Assembly: GCF_003967515.1 (NCBI RefSeq)
Contig: NZ_BIFQ01000001.1
Location: forward strand, 3,782,001 to 3,846,000
From: Dictyobacter aurantiacus
GTDB lineage: Bacteria; Chloroflexota; Ktedonobacteria; Ktedonobacterales; Ktedonobacteraceae
DNA: 64,000 nt
Direction of reading: 5' to 3'
Shown: positions 61,757 through 64,000 of the stretch, in pieces
Position numbering within the stretch: position 1 is the first letter of the stretch
Layout: each line of letters opens with the position of its first letter
Position numbers and translations under genes: made by a program
Notes under the pieces: generated by a model
Seen by the model: only the letters and a program-made list of their open reading frames with translations
Told to the model about the DNA's origin: nothing
The model's database searches: none

Positions 61757-62727
61757 CAGATGCCTCCATGCACAACTATGTGCGACCTTGAAGAAGTTCC
61801 CTGTCTCTCTGCTTCATAACGGCTAATACCAAAGGCGAGGTAATTGTAGGGGATGAGTTGATTGTGGTCAGTTCGTTTTACTATTTTCCCCTTTGCAGGT
61901 AGGTAAATCCATTCGTCCCATTCCCAGGCAACCTGTGAGTTTTCCGGAATCTGCACGGCAAGATAGATGCCCTCTGCCAGACAACCACTCATAGGGAAAG
62001 GGCGGAAACCAAGTCCCAGTTCGATATCCTGTACAGCAACATTCCGGTTCCGACTCTCTATCGCTCTTGCCAGGCCAAGCAAGGTCTCTGAACACAGAGC
62101 AAGGGCTGGTTGGGCTGTTGTGAGTATCTGTAATCCAGCTTTGAAGGTGTCAGATTCCATAAAGCGCAAAAGCGCTTCATCTCGTTCGTTGAGAACATTG
62201 ATTGTGCGGCATTTGAGGACGATGCCTTCAGGGCCAACATTGAGCCCGATGAAGATTGGATAGCCGTGAATACCGACACGTTCTCCCTCTTGAACACGAT
62301 AAGTCGCACTAAAATGCAGTGGTTCAATTCGATCAGCAATCTGATTTTGAGCATTCGTATGAAGAAGAATATGGTGAATGCCACGCCCGGGATAGTGTGC
62401 TGCCCGTAACTGATTGAGCGTGATTTTGATGCGAGCATGCTGTAAAGAGTGATCTGGATCAACCGATTCAAGAGCGAGGATAGGTTGTGGGTCATTCTTT
62501 GGAATGGGGTGGATATACCCAAAGGCATGAGATGTTGATGCCCAGGGATGCTGCTTTGAGAATGGCCACCACCATTTTCCGGATTCGCCGCTTCTCACAG
62601 GGTTCAATTCGGCCCTTTCAAGCTTCTCTGCGAGTTCAAACTCTCCGATTTCACGGAGTTTGATGATTGCTTGTGTTGGTGCCATGTCGCCGATTACAGG
62701 AGTCGTGAACCAGGTTGATGCATCCAT
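61756..62727 (-). CDS. Unknown protein coupled to the CHAT protease
   Basis: The 323-residue protein has no family I recognise. It is soluble, with no signal peptide or membrane span. The middle (residues about 85-200) looks beta-rich: HILLHTNAQNQI, HFSATYRVQEGERVGIHG, FIGLNVGPEGIVLKCRTINV. A helical stretch with ALCSETLLGLARAIESRNRNVAV follows, then a beta segment with WDEWIYLPAKGKIVKR. AGGAG lies nine bases before the ATG. The one-base overlap with the CHAT gene indicates translation coupling and suggests the two proteins work together; it might be the sensor or substrate of the protease. That is inference. Confidence 0.7.
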   Translation of the reverse strand: MDASTWFTTPVIGDMAPTQAIIKLREIGEFELAEKLERAELNPVRSGESGKWWWPFSKQHPWASTSHAFGYIHPIPKNDPQPILALESVDPDHSLQHARIKITLNQLRAAHYPGRGIHHILLHTNAQNQIADRIEPLHFSATYRVQEGERVGIHGYPIFIGLNVGPEGIVLKCRTINVLNERDEALLRFMESDTFKAGLQILTTAQPALALCSETLLGLARAIESRNRNVAVQDIELGLGFRPFPMSGCLAEGIYLAVQIPENSQVAWEWDEWIYLPAKGKIVKRTDHNQLIPYNYLAFGISRYEAERQGTSSRSHIVVHGGI

Positions 62728-63388
62728 ACACTATTCTCCTCATAAAAGTCTTTGTCTTTGTATAGTTGCTATCTATCAAATTCAACACCATTGACCCATA
62801 TTATTTTCTTCGCTGAAACAATACCTGCAATGCCTGCTTCCAGTACACCTACCCAGATTGTTGAAGGATAGTAGGCATAGACACGCCTATTTTCCTCTAA
62901 ATAATCGCCCACATTGCGCAACAATCCTTCTTTTTGTGTAATATTGCTTGTTTGTCATTTGGCACCTGTATGTCTGAATAAAATAATATATCCTCTATTC
63001 ATATGGTTTATTTCTATAAAAGTATATTACAATAATCCATTTTAAGAAGCAAGCTTTGAGGGCATACCTCTTTCCTGTGCCGTTGTAGAACATGATTAGC
63101 TATGCCGATCATGTTCTACAACGGCACAGGTATAGTTATGACAAAACAATATTTAACTTAGTATGTTCTAAGCCCTCTACATAATAAGTTAAAAGCAACA
63201 TGATAGCCAGGACGCAGGTCAATGTACTGTGCCGTTATGTGTTGGATCTTCCGTTTGGTGATGAATCTTTAGTCAATCAATGAACCATGCGTGAGAAAGC
63301 TATGTAAAGACCTGAAATCGTAAGCTATAGCTTTTAACGCGAAAGTTGCTTTTTTTGAAAAATAGAGACAAAGGTGAAAGGGAATTTG
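62728..63388. other. AT-rich divergent spacer with one palindrome
   Basis: It separates the CHAT pair from the His-rich secreted protein gene. A perfect hairpin lies at 63074-63130. AT content rises sharply between 62750 and 63060. No gene, and no clear promoter on either strand was identified. Confidence 0.45.
63074..63130. repeat. Perfect inverted repeat, 23-bp arms, 11-base loop
   Basis: Arms 63074-63096 and 63108-63130 are exact complements. It is in the divergent spacer; unlike most others its loop is long and its outer ends are not T/A-rich. Confidence 0.9.
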
Positions 63389-64000
63389 ATGATGCATCAA
63401 AAAGAACATGCGAGGAAATTTCTGTCACATACAACTTCCGCTATGCGGGTGTCAGTATTCTTTATTCTGCTGCTGGTGAGTATGTCATCTATCCTGCATA
63501 CCGCACGGGCCGCGTCGATCTCCAGCAGGGATGTGAATAGTACTGTTCATTCCGTTCAGCGTTTACTGATGTATGGGCGTAAGGACATCCCTACGACAGT
63601 AACTACAACAACGACAGCAGCAACGGCCGTAGCGACAGTTGCAGCCACAGCCGCAGCCACAGTGGTAGCTACATCCACGCCTATGTCATATGATGAGGTG
63701 AACCAGACGGTCGATGTGGGGAACGGTCCGCAGGTCCCTAGCAATCAGGGACAGCCGATAAATGGCGCCCAGGATCCACAGAGTTCCGCCAATTTTGACG
63801 GCATTGATAACAACGACGAGAGCAAGGTCATTAACGTTGACGATAATACAAAGATCGTGCTTGATCAGGGGAGCTCGGTGGTTGTGATTAATAGTGACGA
63901 AAACTGCGACAACGACCATAATGATCACCACCACAATGATCACCATCATCATCACCACAACAACAACCGTAGCAGTGGTCATGTCTTTGCCGCAGGCGGC
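63389..64000 (+). CDS. Secreted His/Asp/Asn-rich protein, 5' part
   Basis: The frame opens at ATG 63389 and is open to the window edge (204 residues). AAAGGG precedes it by six bases. A signal peptide is visible (VSVFFILLLVSMSSILHTARAAS, cleavage after ARA). A Thr/Ala-rich low-complexity linker (about residues 72-100) follows, then a region with Asp/Asn, and a metal-binding-like tail with runs such as DHNDHHHNDHHHHHHNNN. The histidine run suggests zinc, nickel or copper binding, or metal storage at the cell surface. I do not recognise a family; the C-terminus is outside the window. Confidence 0.65.
   Translation, partial: MMHQKEHARKFLSHTTSAMRVSVFFILLLVSMSSILHTARAASISSRDVNSTVHSVQRLLMYGRKDIPTTVTTTTTAATAVATVAATAAATVVATSTPMSYDEVNQTVDVGNGPQVPSNQGQPINGAQDPQSSANFDGIDNNDESKVINVDDNTKIVLDQGSSVVVINSDENCDNDHNDHHHNDHHHHHHNNNRSSGHVFAAGG

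Noticed and set aside
1-64000. tRNA, rRNA, insertion sequences or prophage
   Set aside because: I saw no cloverleaf, rRNA core sequence, transposase or phage gene while reading; a covariance-model scan would be needed to rule out small RNAs.

Overview
The window looks like a chromosomal stretch from a Chloroflexota bacterium, most likely class Ktedonobacteria. This is inference from content: eukaryotic-type Ser/Thr kinases fused to TPR or membrane domains, FHA, HEAT, CHAT and KGG proteins, a MurT/GatD pair, a malyl-CoA-lyase-like protein, and gene spacers loaded with long palindromes. No rRNA, tRNA, CRISPR array, transposase or phage gene was recognised. Genes lie on both strands in short operons, separated by spacers of 100 to 1200 bases.

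Layout. 1-6.7 kb: a partial GH172/DUF2961 gene, the GTPase HflX, a repeat-filled spacer, a Ser/Thr kinase with a polytopic membrane half, and a TusA-like protein. 7-9 kb: methionyl-tRNA synthetase (metG), preceded by a promoter, a 36-residue Met-rich leader peptide and an intrinsic terminator, which reads as a transcription attenuator. 9-15 kb: palindromes and tandem repeats, a small membrane protein, a glycosyltransferase, then a kinase-TPR protein beside a paralogue reduced to a degenerate kinase N-lobe plus TPRs. 15-29 kb: MOSC protein, aconitase, a nucleotidylyltransferase, a double-FHA protein, a CocE-type hydrolase, another kinase, a HEAT-repeat protein, a histidine kinase and a KGG stress protein.

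29-42 kb: MurJ, an FlgM-like protein, a polar amino-acid ABC transporter (ATPase, Tat lipoprotein, two permeases), a murT-gatD-NAGPA lipoprotein operon, a D,D-carboxypeptidase with a long cytoplasmic tail, and an ECF sigma factor. Several of these serve the cell envelope (lipid II flipping, lipid II amidation, peptide trimming). 43-54 kb: a glutamine-synthetase-family enzyme, a phospholipase-D-like protein, an oligopeptide ABC transporter (binding protein and two permeases), an aldehyde dehydrogenase with a cytidylate-kinase-like gene, and a CitE/malyl-CoA-lyase-like enzyme. 54-64 kb: small proteins, GNAT, dienelactone hydrolase, an ABC-2 permease, an ABC-F ATPase, a translationally coupled pair ending in a membrane-anchored CHAT protease, and the start of a secreted His-rich protein.

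Most striking at the DNA level, at least 18 spacers or spacer segments hold long inverted repeats, many perfect with 22-46 bp arms. Each arm sequence is private to its site, but the architecture is shared: T-rich outer end, GC-rich inner end and usually a 2-5 base loop. Some sit at gene ends like terminators, others in divergent promoter regions. Two recurring modules (a GCGCC-TGC-GGCGC hairpin, and a GTGTCAGACACACTTTTT plus GCGGCCGC element) flank them, and at three sites a tandem array follows.
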